A stretch of DNA of 64,000 nucleotides from a virus: the IMG/VR virus record IMGVR_UViG_3300046005_000547, positions 124,001-188,000 of that record; one strand, 5' to 3'. Both the position numbers and the translations under genes were made by a program. Positions 41,628 to 50,691 of the stretch are shown here, one piece after another (within the stretch, counting starts at the first letter, position 1; the number at the start of each line of letters is the position of its first letter). The notes beneath the pieces are model-generated. The model was not told the origin of the DNA and did not search any database. It worked only from the letters and a program-made list of their open reading frames with translations.

Positions 41628-42226
41628 TAGAAACTAATCCATCCTGATAATAAATTGACTGGAATTTCTGTATAAGAACTTAAACCATTATCGTATTGTT
41701 TTTCAATTGTATGTCCTTTAGAATCTTCATTCAACATTGTTTCCAAACTTTTAATAACATCTTCCTTGGAATCAGTTGTCCTAAATTTTCCAATAGAACA
41801 ATCGGATGTATCGCAATCAAACCAGAAGAATATAAAATGATTCATATTAGATAATTCTTTATATTCATCATCTTCGTATTCCCAATCATTATATTTAAAA
41901 TCATATTCGGCAAGAATGATACAATCATCATCAAACATTTTTAAATTTGTATGTGAGAATTTTAATTCACCGTCGATGAAACTTTTAATTGCTTCTCGTT
42001 TGGTGTATCGACCTAATGCAGTTTCATCTAATGAATCAATTTCCCAATCAAGATTAGTGTATCTATCTAATGCATACCATTTAATTGGTTTAACATAATT
42101 GATGAATGCATTTAAAATATCACTTGAAACATAATTCCACATTTCGTTAATTGGTAACGGATTGTGGATAATATCACTCGGATAATCAATATGTTCTTCA
42201 AAATATTTGTTGAAAAAATCCGTCAT
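41627..42226 (-). CDS. Unknown acidic protein
   Basis: 199 residues, rich in Asp/Glu/Tyr (ALDRYTNLDWEIDSLDETAL). Four-base overlap with the upstream gene. No family recognised. Confidence 0.6.
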   Translation of the reverse strand: MTDFFNKYFEEHIDYPSDIIHNPLPINEMWNYVSSDILNAFINYVKPIKWYALDRYTNLDWEIDSLDETALGRYTKREAIKSFIDGELKFSHTNLKMFDDDCIILAEYDFKYNDWEYEDDEYKELSNMNHFIFFWFDCDTSDCSIGKFRTTDSKEDVIKSLETMLNEDSKGHTIEKQYDNGLSSYTEIPVNLLSGWISF

Positions 42227-42600
42227 TTTGTAATTTCCTGTTTAAAATCAATAAGATGTTGGATGAATTCATTTAATTTATATACTGGGAATTCAATATC
42301 ATGTGAATTTTCCATGAATGTAATTGTTTTATCCGACGCGGTATAAAACAATTCAACGGGTTCATAATCCTTTGTTCCATTAAACAATAACAATCGAATA
42401 TCCGTTAATTGGTTTGAATGGATAAAATTGTCAACTAGAATACCAATTACGTTATCAATTTGTTCTAATGGTATATAGATTCTATCGATGTAATTCTTAA
42501 ACAACCAACTCCATTTACGTAATTTTAAATCATTATAACCAAATGATTCACTAATGTAAATTCTATCTAAATTATCGAATTCATGAAATAAAATTCTCAT
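42223..42600 (-). CDS. Unknown protein
   Basis: 125 residues (MRILFHEFDNLDRIYISESF ...), alpha/beta, ATGA-type overlaps on both sides. Confidence 0.6.
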   Translation of the reverse strand: MRILFHEFDNLDRIYISESFGYNDLKLRKWSWLFKNYIDRIYIPLEQIDNVIGILVDNFIHSNQLTDIRLLLFNGTKDYEPVELFYTASDKTITFMENSHDIEFPVYKLNEFIQHLIDFKQEITK

Positions 42601-42971
42601 GGACGTTCCCTCAATGTATCTTTGAACAATTTATCACCAAGATATACATTCGAGAATCCTACATGTTCTTCATCAGAAGAAGCGTCATCCATCCATAAAT
42701 TACCATCACCGTAATAATTTTGAAATTTTGGTTCTTTAGTGAATAACCAGATAGTTGGACCTTTACCTTTTACGTAAATATCAACGGCGGAGTATTGATA
42801 TTCAGGATCTATTCCTTCCCATAATTCTTCATCTGAAATATCAAAGTAATTTACTCTAAGATTACCATATACATCTCTCATCTTCAGATAATCGTTACAG
42901 AATTTAAAGATTTCAACATCTGTATATTGTTCTTTCTTCAACAACGATTCAATTTGCCCTTCTAATACCAT
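42597..42971 (-). CDS. Unknown protein
   Basis: 124 residues (MVLEGQIESLLKKEQYTDVE ...). First gene after a TTTAAA-N16-TATAAT promoter-like sequence near 42990-43020. No family recognised. Confidence 0.6.
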   Translation of the reverse strand: MVLEGQIESLLKKEQYTDVEIFKFCNDYLKMRDVYGNLRVNYFDISDEELWEGIDPEYQYSAVDIYVKGKGPTIWLFTKEPKFQNYYGDGNLWMDDASSDEEHVGFSNVYLGDKLFKDTLRERP

Positions 42972-43058
42972 GATATAATCCTCTAATTAAAAACAACATT
43001 ATAACCTAATCAATACATCTTTAAAACTTATTTGTTAGATATCTTCTTACACTTTACA

Positions 43059-43607
43059 TTATAAAATCAATCGAAGATATTCATCCACTTTATTATCTGA
43101 TTCATCAAATTGGTAGATAGACGGTTCTGGTACATCGAAATCTGTACAACCAACCACTTTTAAGAACACCGTACGATTTGGATGATACCTCCAATACTTT
43201 CTAATATCAGATCCATGTGTTTGATATTCATACACATTACCATCAAAATCCAATAGACATTCTAAGGCAGAAGCCGCTCCAGCGGATCTTGAGATACCAG
43301 CGGAACAATGGACGGCAAATCGTTTATCTTTGTTGTTAAAAATGAATCGTCTAATTGTCCTGGAGATTTCATCTGATATAATCTTGTCAGATCCATTATC
43401 CTTTGTTATATCCCAGAATTGAACATTTAAACATTCTGAATATTGTTGTCTGATTGATTCATCAATGTAATCAGTTCCAGGTTCTGTGATTGAAATCAAT
43501 ACAGAGTTCTCTTTGTCTTCTACTTGTACATGTTCGATTTCGTTCTTACCGACGATGGCAATAATTCTATCTGTGACAATAGAAGGTAATGTAGGATGTA
43601 TTTTCAT
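43059..43607 (-). CDS. Protein tyrosine / dual-specificity phosphatase-like
   Basis: 182 residues. VHCSAGISRSAGAASALEC holds the C-x5-R-S active site of cysteine phosphatases. An upstream VQFWDITKD supplies a possible general acid Asp. It could dephosphorylate host proteins or act on phosphorylated nucleic acid ends. Its ATG overlaps the stop of the broken gene before it. Confidence 0.75.
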   Translation of the reverse strand: MKIHPTLPSIVTDRIIAIVGKNEIEHVQVEDKENSVLISITEPGTDYIDESIRQQYSECLNVQFWDITKDNGSDKIISDEISRTIRRFIFNNKDKRFAVHCSAGISRSAGAASALECLLDFDGNVYEYQTHGSDIRKYWRYHPNRTVFLKVVGCTDFDVPEPSIYQFDESDNKVDEYLRLIL

Positions 43608-43763
43608 GTATTAAAAATCCATAATGTGGATAATAAGATTACTCCGTAAATCAACGGATAATTTAGTTCTAACGGTTGTACAACCCGTTTCTTCTGATTT
43701 CTAGTTGGTGGTATACCAAGAAGGATAAATTGTATTCTTATTGAATTTAACTTTACTTGTCAT
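43604..43763 (-). pseudogene. Frameshifted small membrane protein
   Basis: ATG 43763, overlapping the upstream TGA, reads MTSKVK then drifts to a stop after 20 codons. Skipping one T at AAATTC gives SIRIQFILLGIPPTRNQKKR ... GVILLSTLWIFNT, ending at a TGA (43604-43606) that overlaps the phosphatase ATG. Perfect coupling at both ends shows that the longer frame was the gene. One-base insertion or assembly error. Confidence 0.65.
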
Positions 43764-44434
43764 TTTCTATTCCTAAAACTTTGTTTAATATCAAATCCAT
43801 GACCAACAATCTTATCTTTATCAGAGATTTCAACTGGTGGTAAGATATCCGCATTTTCAACCATAACATTACTGATGAATTGTGATATTTCCTGATAGAT
43901 TTGTTCTGGTGAATATAATCGACCAATACCAAGTTCGCCTAAATTTACAGTCCAATAATCAGAATCTAATAATGTCCTGTTATTATAAAACATGAATACG
44001 GGAACATTCAACATTTTATGTAATTCAATTAGATAATCTTTAGGTTGGTGTCTTCCGATACAATCATCATATAATGGATCTCTATCATATTTACTTTGTT
44101 TCCATCCCATTTCGCGATAATCTTGTATGGTAATTAGATGAAATTTATCATTTTTATCATATACATTTTTCACTATTGTATGTAATCTACCACAAATCGA
44201 AACGTAATAAATTTCATATTCGTATTCTTTATATCTAGAATGGAACATTCGCTTGTCACCAACATATCTATTATGTCGTTCTGCGTCAGGGATTGTATAT
44301 TCCATTTTCTCTATTCGACGATGTTGTTCTTTGGTTAATTGTCTACATGCTCGCTTGAAGATAACTTTCTCATCAACTCCGTACAAATATGAGATATGGT
44401 CGTAGTAATCTTTAAATTTAGAAATAATTAACAT
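43760..44434 (-). CDS. Unknown protein
   Basis: 224 residues from MLIISKFKDYYDHISYLYGV. ATG 44434 is chosen because AGAGG lies seven bases upstream; in-frame starts at 44440 and 44479 overlap the previous gene more. Basic, Tyr-rich. No family recognised. Confidence 0.6.
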   Translation of the reverse strand: MLIISKFKDYYDHISYLYGVDEKVIFKRACRQLTKEQHRRIEKMEYTIPDAERHNRYVGDKRMFHSRYKEYEYEIYYVSICGRLHTIVKNVYDKNDKFHLITIQDYREMGWKQSKYDRDPLYDDCIGRHQPKDYLIELHKMLNVPVFMFYNNRTLLDSDYWTVNLGELGIGRLYSPEQIYQEISQFISNVMVENADILPPVEISDKDKIVGHGFDIKQSFRNRK

Positions 44435-44687
44435 CTTCATTCCTCTGTAATATAAAACGTTTCTTTTTAAAAATGTCAATCTCTACAATCCGACCATCTA
44501 ACAAATCGTTAAATGCTTTGATGTATTCGGATTTGTACGGTTCATTATAACTTGAAATTGGATTTATTAAAAATAAATTTTCAATTTCGTTGTATGTTGG
44601 TTTGTCGTTGTATTCTCTGACTATATGTTTAATACCATCAGAATCCACTTTATACAACAACCATTTAAAATTTGACTTGTATATCAT
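44418..44687 (-). CDS. Unknown small protein
   Basis: 89 residues (MIYKSNFKWLLYKVDSDGIK ...), with REYNDKPTYNEIENLF. Its layout resembles the 69-residue protein at 53.8 kb (EFNHKPSFQEICKI), suggesting a small paralogous pair. Confidence 0.55.
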   Translation of the reverse strand: MIYKSNFKWLLYKVDSDGIKHIVREYNDKPTYNEIENLFLINPISSYNEPYKSEYIKAFNDLLDGRIVEIDIFKKKRFILQRNEDVNYF

Positions 44688-44712
44688 ATTCTAGAACTCA
44701 CATAAAAAAACA

Positions 44713-44722
44713 ATTAAATAAT
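44713..44722 (+). promoter_or_regulatory. Late promoter element
   Basis: ATTAAATAATT at 44713-44722, ~50 bases before the ATG at 44772. It starts the plus module 44.8-49 kb. Confidence 0.45.
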
Positions 44723-44771
44723 TATATGATGTTTGAGAGAACTAATCAATTTAATTTTATAGGATGACAAA

Positions 44772-44951
44772 ATGTTAACAACACTAGGTGAAATAGAAGA
44801 ATCGTTATTGGAAAAAGAAATTATCGAAAATGAGAATGGTAATGAGATTTCTAAAGTTACGATTTATAAATTTGAAGGTGAAATTGTAAAACGCGATGTT
44901 GATTTAATTATCAAACCAATTACATCTTCTTCAGAAATCGGTAAATTTTAA
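44772..44951 (+). CDS. Small unknown protein (59 aa)
   Basis: MLTTLGEIEESLLEKEIIEN ... SSSEIGKF, acidic helical start and beta end. AGGATGACAAA precedes the ATG. First gene of the plus module. Confidence 0.55.
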   Translation: MLTTLGEIEESLLEKEIIENENGNEISKVTIYKFEGEIVKRDVDLIIKPITSSSEIGKF

Positions 44952-44989
44952 TTTACCACATTTAACAATTATCAAAAAGGAAAATTCAT

Positions 44990-45448
44990 ATGGCCAACGT
45001 ACAATCAATGTGCACTTCATTTAAACAAGATTTAATGAACGGATTACATGCATTCGGAACATCTGTTGTTAGAGGTACAACAACTCCAGATACATTTAAA
45101 GCTGCGTTGTATCTAGCGTCAGCGTCTTTGGGTGCAGGGACAACTGCTTATTCGACAACTGGTGAAGTTTCTGGTACAGGATACACTGCTGGTGGTGTTG
45201 CTGTCACATTCGGAACTGCTCCTGCTACAGCAAATGGTACTGCTTATGTCACCCCATCTGCTTCTATTGTATTCAGTGGTGTTACATTATCTACAGCGTT
45301 TGATGCTGTGTTAATTTATAATAATACATCAACTGGTAAAAATGCGGTATCTGTTCACACGTTTGGTAGTCAAATTGTGACGGCTGGAACATTCACTTTG
45401 ACTATGCCAGTAAATAATGACACCACTGGTTTAATTAGATTGTCTTAA
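44990..45448 (+). CDS. Minor structural protein
   Basis: 152 residues. MCTSFKQDLMNGLHAF and FKAALYLASASLGAGTTAYS, then GEVSGTGYTAGGV, match a family of small surface proteins seen in many phages (KAALYT ... TGEVSGTGYTAGG). Probably on the virion or fibre. AAAGGAAAATTC precedes the start. Confidence 0.65.
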   Translation: MANVQSMCTSFKQDLMNGLHAFGTSVVRGTTTPDTFKAALYLASASLGAGTTAYSTTGEVSGTGYTAGGVAVTFGTAPATANGTAYVTPSASIVFSGVTLSTAFDAVLIYNNTSTGKNAVSVHTFGSQIVTAGTFTLTMPVNNDTTGLIRLS

Positions 45449-45497
45449 TATGAATGAGGAATTTTTTTAATTCCTCATTTATCACAAGGAGAAGAAT

Positions 45498-45908
45498 ATG
45501 TCATTATTGACTGAAATACAAAATGTAGGTTTATCGGATGATGCTGCGATTGTGGAGTATTTCAACACGCCGTCAGTTGCCGCAAAGGGTAGCATTGAAA
45601 CCAAGTTAATCAAGCAGTATTTGATTCTTAGAGATTTGAGAGTTGCAATTAAAAACGGCACAAGTGTAGCGTGCCAGCAAGTGAATTTATCACTCGATGA
45701 TTTTGAAACGTTTGATTGTTCTAATCCAATGATTTTAGCGAAATTGAGTCAAGTGTTAGATGATTTGATTGCGGATAATTTAGTTCCTGCATTCGTTCAA
45801 GCTGATAAAGATTATATTTTATCTATGGCTGACACATTGATTACACCTGCACAGTCACTGGGTTTAACTGTGAATTTTGAAACCGTCAACACTGCTTTGA
45901 GAGGTTAG
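45498..45908 (+). CDS. Unknown protein of imported tail module
   Basis: 136 residues (MSLLTEIQNVGLSDDAAIVE ...). Composition shifts to more GC-rich codons from here to ~47.09 kb. Ribosome site AAGGAGAAG. Position between small structural genes suggests a tail-associated protein. Confidence 0.55.
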   Translation: MSLLTEIQNVGLSDDAAIVEYFNTPSVAAKGSIETKLIKQYLILRDLRVAIKNGTSVACQQVNLSLDDFETFDCSNPMILAKLSQVLDDLIADNLVPAFVQADKDYILSMADTLITPAQSLGLTVNFETVNTALRG

Positions 45909-45911
45909 AAA

Positions 45912-46373
45912 ATGGGAACAATGAAATCGGAGCAATCTGCACCCGTACCACTAACAGCAACAGGTTTAGCCACTTTAGCGGCTGCAACGTATTGTGTGTC
46001 GGACACCAAAACCAATACAACTAACCAACCGTATGACGTGATTTTAAATGTCAACGTTAAATGTGCAACAGGCGGTACGCTTGCAAATCGTCAAGTCGTC
46101 GTGTTTGGTCAAGCAAGTTTGGATGGTACGACGTGGCAAACAGGCGCAACAAGCGGCACATCAACGGTTAATGAAGGTGACTTAACGTTTTTAGGAACAG
46201 TATCGGTTGCTGAACAAAACGTTAGCCACATTAGAAATTTTAGTGTATTGCAAGCGTTTGGCTTCGTCCCTGCTCATGTGCGATTTGTGATTAAAAATGA
46301 CATCGGTACAGGTACCTTGCCGCTTGTGGAAGGCACATTATCAACGTCTGAAATCACAATGACGTATGCCTAG
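45912..46373 (+). CDS. Structural protein of imported tail module
   Basis: 153 residues, Thr/Ala-rich beta protein with VVVFGQASLDGTTWQTGATS, a pattern of small phage surface domains. Overlaps the next gene by 8 bases. Foreign codon use as in its neighbours. Confidence 0.55.
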   Translation: MGTMKSEQSAPVPLTATGLATLAAATYCVSDTKTNTTNQPYDVILNVNVKCATGGTLANRQVVVFGQASLDGTTWQTGATSGTSTVNEGDLTFLGTVSVAEQNVSHIRNFSVLQAFGFVPAHVRFVIKNDIGTGTLPLVEGTLSTSEITMTYA

Positions 46374-48651
46374 CGTTAGCCAGCGAACTGTCCGTACCAC
46401 ACAACCGCAAACCGCAGTCGGAATTGATTGGTCAAATCCGATAACACGCGGTTTAGTTGCGTGTCTTGATGCGAATAGACGGGTATTGATAAACGGTAGT
46501 GAAACCCGACCGCTAACGCTAACTAATCCCGTCCGTCGTGCGTCACAACAAGAATATGGCTCGACGACATATCAAGGAACAATGCAAGCAATTAAAGCAC
46601 CGCCTGCTGCGTCGTCAAACGTTACCATGTTGTCGCTTTTCATTCCATCGACCGAAGTTGCAGAAAGAACTTACGGACAGTTAGGGCAAACCGCATCGGG
46701 TAATATGTTTTCTGTTGCGTCTGGGGACGGCACAACGGCTGGTGTTGTTAGGTTTAAAATTTATCTTGGTAGTACGCGAATAATTGGCGCATCGCAAGCT
46801 AATGCAGGTGTACCGAACCTTGCTATCGCACGTCATATCAATGGACAGTCGCAGAATTTGTGGTTGAACGGTGTAAAAGATACCTCAGGTGGTGCATTTA
46901 CAGGCAATAGTGTTGGTTTTGGGTATTACGGATTTAATCATAGTAGCGGTACAGGCGCGTCTATTCTTAACGCTGTTTGGAATCGCGCATTAACTGATAC
47001 TGAAATCAAATCGTTATCTGAAAATCCTTGGCAAATTTTCGTGCCTGAACGTCGTATTGTTGCGTTTGATGCGGCTGTTGTTAGTGGGGTGATTGATTTA
47101 CCTATTTTTGGTGTAGAAATAGATTCTAATGTTGAATCCCCAATTATTTCAACATTAGAATCCCCAATTAATTCTGTATTGAGCGTATGTTCTGCAGAAA
47201 ATGTAATACATTCATCTTTTAATGATTTATCCAATACTCAATCGATTTCATTTATTGGTATTCCAAATGTAATTGGTTCATTTAATTTATCTTCGATTGG
47301 TTTGACCGGTGGTGTAGGGAATGTATCTGTTTCCGTAAATGAATCGTCTTCGATAGAATTATCAGGGATCTCATCAGGATTCGGAGATGGATTCGTTACA
47401 AAATTGATAAATGTGTCGTTGAATGGATTATCTTCTAATGTTGGAATTGGTGATATTTTTAAAAATGTACAGAAATCTATCACCAATATACAATCTAATG
47501 GATTATTAAATTCATTTAATGTATTAAATGATGGTTTCGTAATAGGTTCATCAGCGAATGTATATATTGGATTAACATCAAGTCTAATAAATAAACAAAT
47601 TTCTGATGTAAATTCTATTTCTGATGTAAATGATTTGTTGAATACAAGAAGTAATTTATTGAATGGGATATCGTTAAATTCGAGTTCTGGAACCATGAGT
47701 AACGGATCGCTGAAAATTATTCAATCTTTATATTCAAACGTTTCATTAGGTAATATCGCAAACGATACAAATAAAATTATTGTTGGTAATAATTCAACAC
47801 ACAACGTTGGAATTTTACAAATTTTAGCAGCCAATGATATATCTTCAACAATTTCCTCTGTAATGGGATTATTGAATTTAGGATTATTGCCGTCATCTAG
47901 TTCTTCTGTTGTATCATTGACAAATAATGCATCTATTTTAAATTTTGGAATTATTAATAAATCTATATCAAGAAACGTATTATCAAATAATGTAAATGTT
48001 TATTCTGGTAATCTAGATAAATCGTTTAACAAAATTGTTAATGGAATTTTGATTAGTTCTAATGTAAATGGATTATCTTCTAAATTCGAAAAACAAATTA
48101 TACAAAACGTATCTTCTGTTTTAATCAATGGATTAAATGTTTCTTCAAATTTTGATATATCTTCGAATTTGATTACAAATAATCTATCATTTTTAGGTAA
48201 GAATGTAACTAAAATTATTCAACAAAATTCTATAAACGGATATGTTAATACGATGTATCCAGAATTGTTGGGATATTTTCAAGAATTAGTTGGTATATCC
48301 TCATCATTATATCAAGGAAATTTCAATAAAAATACCTCAAAAATGATTGATTCAATTTCTGGGTATTCTGAATTAGGGTTTATTGATGTGAATCTATTGT
48401 TTGGTTTGACGTCAGACAATATAAATGTATCGTTGAATGATTTAGATGATTTGTTTCGAGATAATGTTTTGTTACCAATTCTATTGAATTCTGAAATAGA
48501 TGGAATGTATACGTCTAAACAATTTTTGAAAATCTTGGCAACCGTCATTTATTTCAATTCCATAAAAGATAGTAAATTGAATTTCAACACAATAACAGAT
48601 ATTAATAGATTAAATTTTAATACCATAATAGACAAAAAGGGGAAATTTTAA
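46366..48651 (+). CDS. Chimeric tail-fibre-like protein with LamG-type N-terminal domain
   Basis: 761 residues. Residues 1-235 resemble a concanavalin/LamG-type carbohydrate-binding domain (WSNPITRGLVACLD ... LWLNGVKDTSGG ... VWNRALTDTEIKSLSENPWQ). The C-terminal ~520 residues are Ser/Asn/Ile-rich, low complexity, written in very AT-rich codons. The break lies near 47,090. It looks like a domain captured from a tail module and joined to a native repetitive shaft. Possible adhesin. Confidence 0.6.
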   Translation: MPSVSQRTVRTTQPQTAVGIDWSNPITRGLVACLDANRRVLINGSETRPLTLTNPVRRASQQEYGSTTYQGTMQAIKAPPAASSNVTMLSLFIPSTEVAERTYGQLGQTASGNMFSVASGDGTTAGVVRFKIYLGSTRIIGASQANAGVPNLAIARHINGQSQNLWLNGVKDTSGGAFTGNSVGFGYYGFNHSSGTGASILNAVWNRALTDTEIKSLSENPWQIFVPERRIVAFDAAVVSGVIDLPIFGVEIDSNVESPIISTLESPINSVLSVCSAENVIHSSFNDLSNTQSISFIGIPNVIGSFNLSSIGLTGGVGNVSVSVNESSSIELSGISSGFGDGFVTKLINVSLNGLSSNVGIGDIFKNVQKSITNIQSNGLLNSFNVLNDGFVIGSSANVYIGLTSSLINKQISDVNSISDVNDLLNTRSNLLNGISLNSSSGTMSNGSLKIIQSLYSNVSLGNIANDTNKIIVGNNSTHNVGILQILAANDISSTISSVMGLLNLGLLPSSSSSVVSLTNNASILNFGIINKSISRNVLSNNVNVYSGNLDKSFNKIVNGILISSNVNGLSSKFEKQIIQNVSSVLINGLNVSSNFDISSNLITNNLSFLGKNVTKIIQQNSINGYVNTMYPELLGYFQELVGISSSLYQGNFNKNTSKMIDSISGYSELGFIDVNLLFGLTSDNINVSLNDLDDLFRDNVLLPILLNSEIDGMYTSKQFLKILATVIYFNSIKDSKLNFNTITDINRLNFNTIIDKKGKF

Positions 48652-48959
48652 TGGCAAACTTTGTCGAAGGAGATACAGAATCCGCGTTACGCGTCACTTG
48701 TATGGACAATAATAATTCTTCCATAATAAACCTTAATGGAACTTCTGTTAAGATACGTTGGAAGAATAAATCGAATGTTATTAAATTGAAAGAAATGACG
48801 ATAATTGATGCACCTAAGGGTGTCGTTCAATATCAATTTGATGTTGGTGAATTAGAACCACCAGAAATGTATTTTGATATTATAATAACAAATCTTTCTT
48901 CTGGAAGAACCGTCACATGCGAAAATGTAGTGAAGATTATTGTAAGACATCATATTTGA
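48651..48959 (+). CDS. BppU-N-like Ig-fold structural protein
   Basis: 102 residues. FVEGDTESALRVTCMDNNNS, VKIRWKN and GVVQYQFDVGELEPPEMYFD match the N-terminal domain of baseplate upper proteins (BppU_N/DUF2479 type). Start overlaps the preceding stop. Likely a virion surface piece. Confidence 0.65.
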   Translation: MANFVEGDTESALRVTCMDNNNSSIINLNGTSVKIRWKNKSNVIKLKEMTIIDAPKGVVQYQFDVGELEPPEMYFDIIITNLSSGRTVTCENVVKIIVRHHI

Positions 48960-48966
48960 ATCCAAT

Positions 48967-49005
48967 AAAGAATCCCGTAAGACTAATCATCTTATGGGAT
49001 TCTTT
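48967..49005. terminator. Bidirectional terminator
   Basis: AAAGAATCCCgTAAGA pairs with TCTTAtGGGATTCTTT around a short loop, between convergent genes. Confidence 0.9.
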
Positions 49006-49465
49006 ATTTCAAACTTTTCAACAATTTTGGATATTCAACATTCCAATTGTTTAAGAAAACATGTTGAGCTTGTTTTAATGTAATCTTACCAGAACATAAC
49101 AATTTATGTACAGCATGTTCGATTACATCTTTTTGTTTGGCATTATCTAATGATTCGGGCCATAAATTATGTGGATCTGTTGGATGACCGGAAACGCTTA
49201 ACGGAATCCTATGGTCTTCTTGATAATGTTTAGGATTTGTATCTGAATATCCATACTCATGAATCTGTTGGATTTTCAATTTATTGGTATAATTTGATGA
49301 TGGTCTAATCTTAGTGGTAAATCCTGGAACACAAACTGTCTGATTCAAATTTTCCTGCGATACGTTTGTATTTAACGATCCTGGAGTTAATTCTCTGTTT
49401 GGTTCAACAGTATCCGCTGATACATTAGTTGTAATTAAAAGGAATAACATAAACAGTAATTTCAT
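49004..49465 (-). CDS. Secreted HNH-like nuclease
   Basis: 153 residues. MKLLFMLFLLITTNVSA is a Sec signal peptide with an A-D cleavage site. The mature part has QEDHRIPLSVSGHPTDPHNL and WPE, the D-H-x-x-P-L ... N-L-W-P signature of small exported HNH-type proteins, with two Cys that could form a disulfide. Four-base overlap with the GIY-YIG-like gene. Exported nuclease encoded by a phage is unusual. Confidence 0.7.
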   Translation of the reverse strand: MKLLFMLFLLITTNVSADTVEPNRELTPGSLNTNVSQENLNQTVCVPGFTTKIRPSSNYTNKLKIQQIHEYGYSDTNPKHYQEDHRIPLSVSGHPTDPHNLWPESLDNAKQKDVIEHAVHKLLCSGKITLKQAQHVFLNNWNVEYPKLLKSLK

Positions 49466-49881
49466 AATTTCACGTGTAATTGATGGACTCTACATTGTAT
49501 CTGGCGATTCAAGTATTCATCAGATTCCAACACTCTACGATCCATTTGTTCCCTTGCTTCCAAATAAGACATAGTCCCTAGATTACCACATAAATGTAAT
49601 ATCTCTCTGATGTAATTATCTTCACCTAATTGTTCTATTTCCAATTTCAAATCATCAGAACTTGAAAAGTAAGTCTTCCAATCAGATTCAGATTTCTTCT
49701 TCACTCGTTTCTTCTTTTTGGTTCCATTTTTCAATGTAACAGTTTTCATTGAAGAAGTGAATGAATAGAATTGTTTCTTACCAACGTATTTTCTGTTGTT
49801 AGATTTATTTGTGATAAGATATACAAATCCTATTTTACCTTCTGGTATATCTGTTAATTCGATTCCTTGATACAACCACAT
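49462..49881 (-). CDS. GIY-YIG-like endonuclease-type phage protein
   Basis: 139 residues. IGFVYLITNKSNNRKYVGKK is a variant GIY-YIG start (FVY ... YVG), followed by a long Lys-rich stretch (KKKKRVKKKSESDWKTYFSS) and a Glu in YLEAREQM. Free-standing relatives are widespread in T4-like phages; whether they cut DNA is unclear. Confidence 0.7.
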   Translation of the reverse strand: MWLYQGIELTDIPEGKIGFVYLITNKSNNRKYVGKKQFYSFTSSMKTVTLKNGTKKKKRVKKKSESDWKTYFSSSDDLKLEIEQLGEDNYIREILHLCGNLGTMSYLEAREQMDRRVLESDEYLNRQIQCRVHQLHVKL

Positions 49882-49934
49882 ATTTGATTCTCCATAGTAT
49901 GATATTATTACATATGAAGAATTTAATGATGGGT

Positions 49935-50597
49935 TTATTTGTGTGCAATTAAAACAAATCTTCTACCTTTACTGTTTGGTAACCAAATCTTATCGTCAGC
50001 CAAATTCTTTGTATCATAATTGATTACTTTACCAGAATCATCCTTTATGAAATCATGTTCTATTGTATCATAAACAAATACATTTAATGAAGGAACTATT
50101 GATAACTTCTTCCATAATCTTTTACCGCCTTCATATTGAACGTTATCGGAAACAATAACGTATCCATCATCCATCAATGCTTGGTATATAGAAGAAGCTA
50201 ATCCAAGTCCTTCTAAGTTGGGAACTGTTGCTACAATTGATATTTGTAATTGTTTCTTATGTTCCAATTCCGCTGGTAAATTATCAATCAAAGGGTGTTT
50301 AAAATGAACTAGACACGCAACATAATATATTTTAGCTCCGTCTTCTTGCCGTATAGTTGGTATATAAACGCCAGCCATCCCTTTTGTTTTTGTCAATAAA
50401 ATTGTATAATCACCAATAACACTCGAATTTTTTACAGTTTTAATCAAATCAAATCTTCTTTGAACTGTTTCATCTGTTATATATCTACCAGCATCACCTT
50501 CGGCCGATATTGTAATCCAAGCAGACTGGTCTTTCGTTTCTGGTCTATGTTCAGGCATTTCTAATATCATCTTTCTAATTTCTGCAAATGTTTTCAT
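49935..50597 (-). CDS. GNAT-like protein with CTS-like start
   Basis: 220 residues. It starts MKTFAEIRKMILEMPEH, with a possible I-L-E|M cleavage site, so it may be packaged in the head. ISIVATVPNLEGLGLASSIY is a plausible acetyl-CoA-binding motif (V-x-x-x-x-G-L-G-L-A), so a GNAT-like fold is suggested. TAAATAA element at 50630-50636 fits late expression. Confidence 0.55.
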   Translation of the reverse strand: MKTFAEIRKMILEMPEHRPETKDQSAWITISAEGDAGRYITDETVQRRFDLIKTVKNSSVIGDYTILLTKTKGMAGVYIPTIRQEDGAKIYYVACLVHFKHPLIDNLPAELEHKKQLQISIVATVPNLEGLGLASSIYQALMDDGYVIVSDNVQYEGGKRLWKKLSIVPSLNVFVYDTIEHDFIKDDSGKVINYDTKNLADDKIWLPNSKGRRFVLIAHK

Positions 50598-50629
50598 GTT
50601 ATATTTCCCCTTTAAATTTTATTATAGAT

Positions 50630-50636
50630 TTATTTA
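50630..50636 (-). promoter_or_regulatory. Late promoter element
   Basis: The minus strand reads GATTAAATAAATC, ~35 bases before the start at 50597. Confidence 0.45.
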
Positions 50637-50646
50637 ATCCAAAAAG

Positions 50647-50680
50647 AAACCCGTTAGAGCATTCAATCTCTAACGGGTTT
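50647..50680. terminator. Stem-loop terminator
   Basis: AAACCCGTTAGAG (50647-50659) pairs exactly with CTCTAACGGGTTT (50668-50680). Confidence 0.92.
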
Positions 50681-50691
50681 GGTATCACAAT

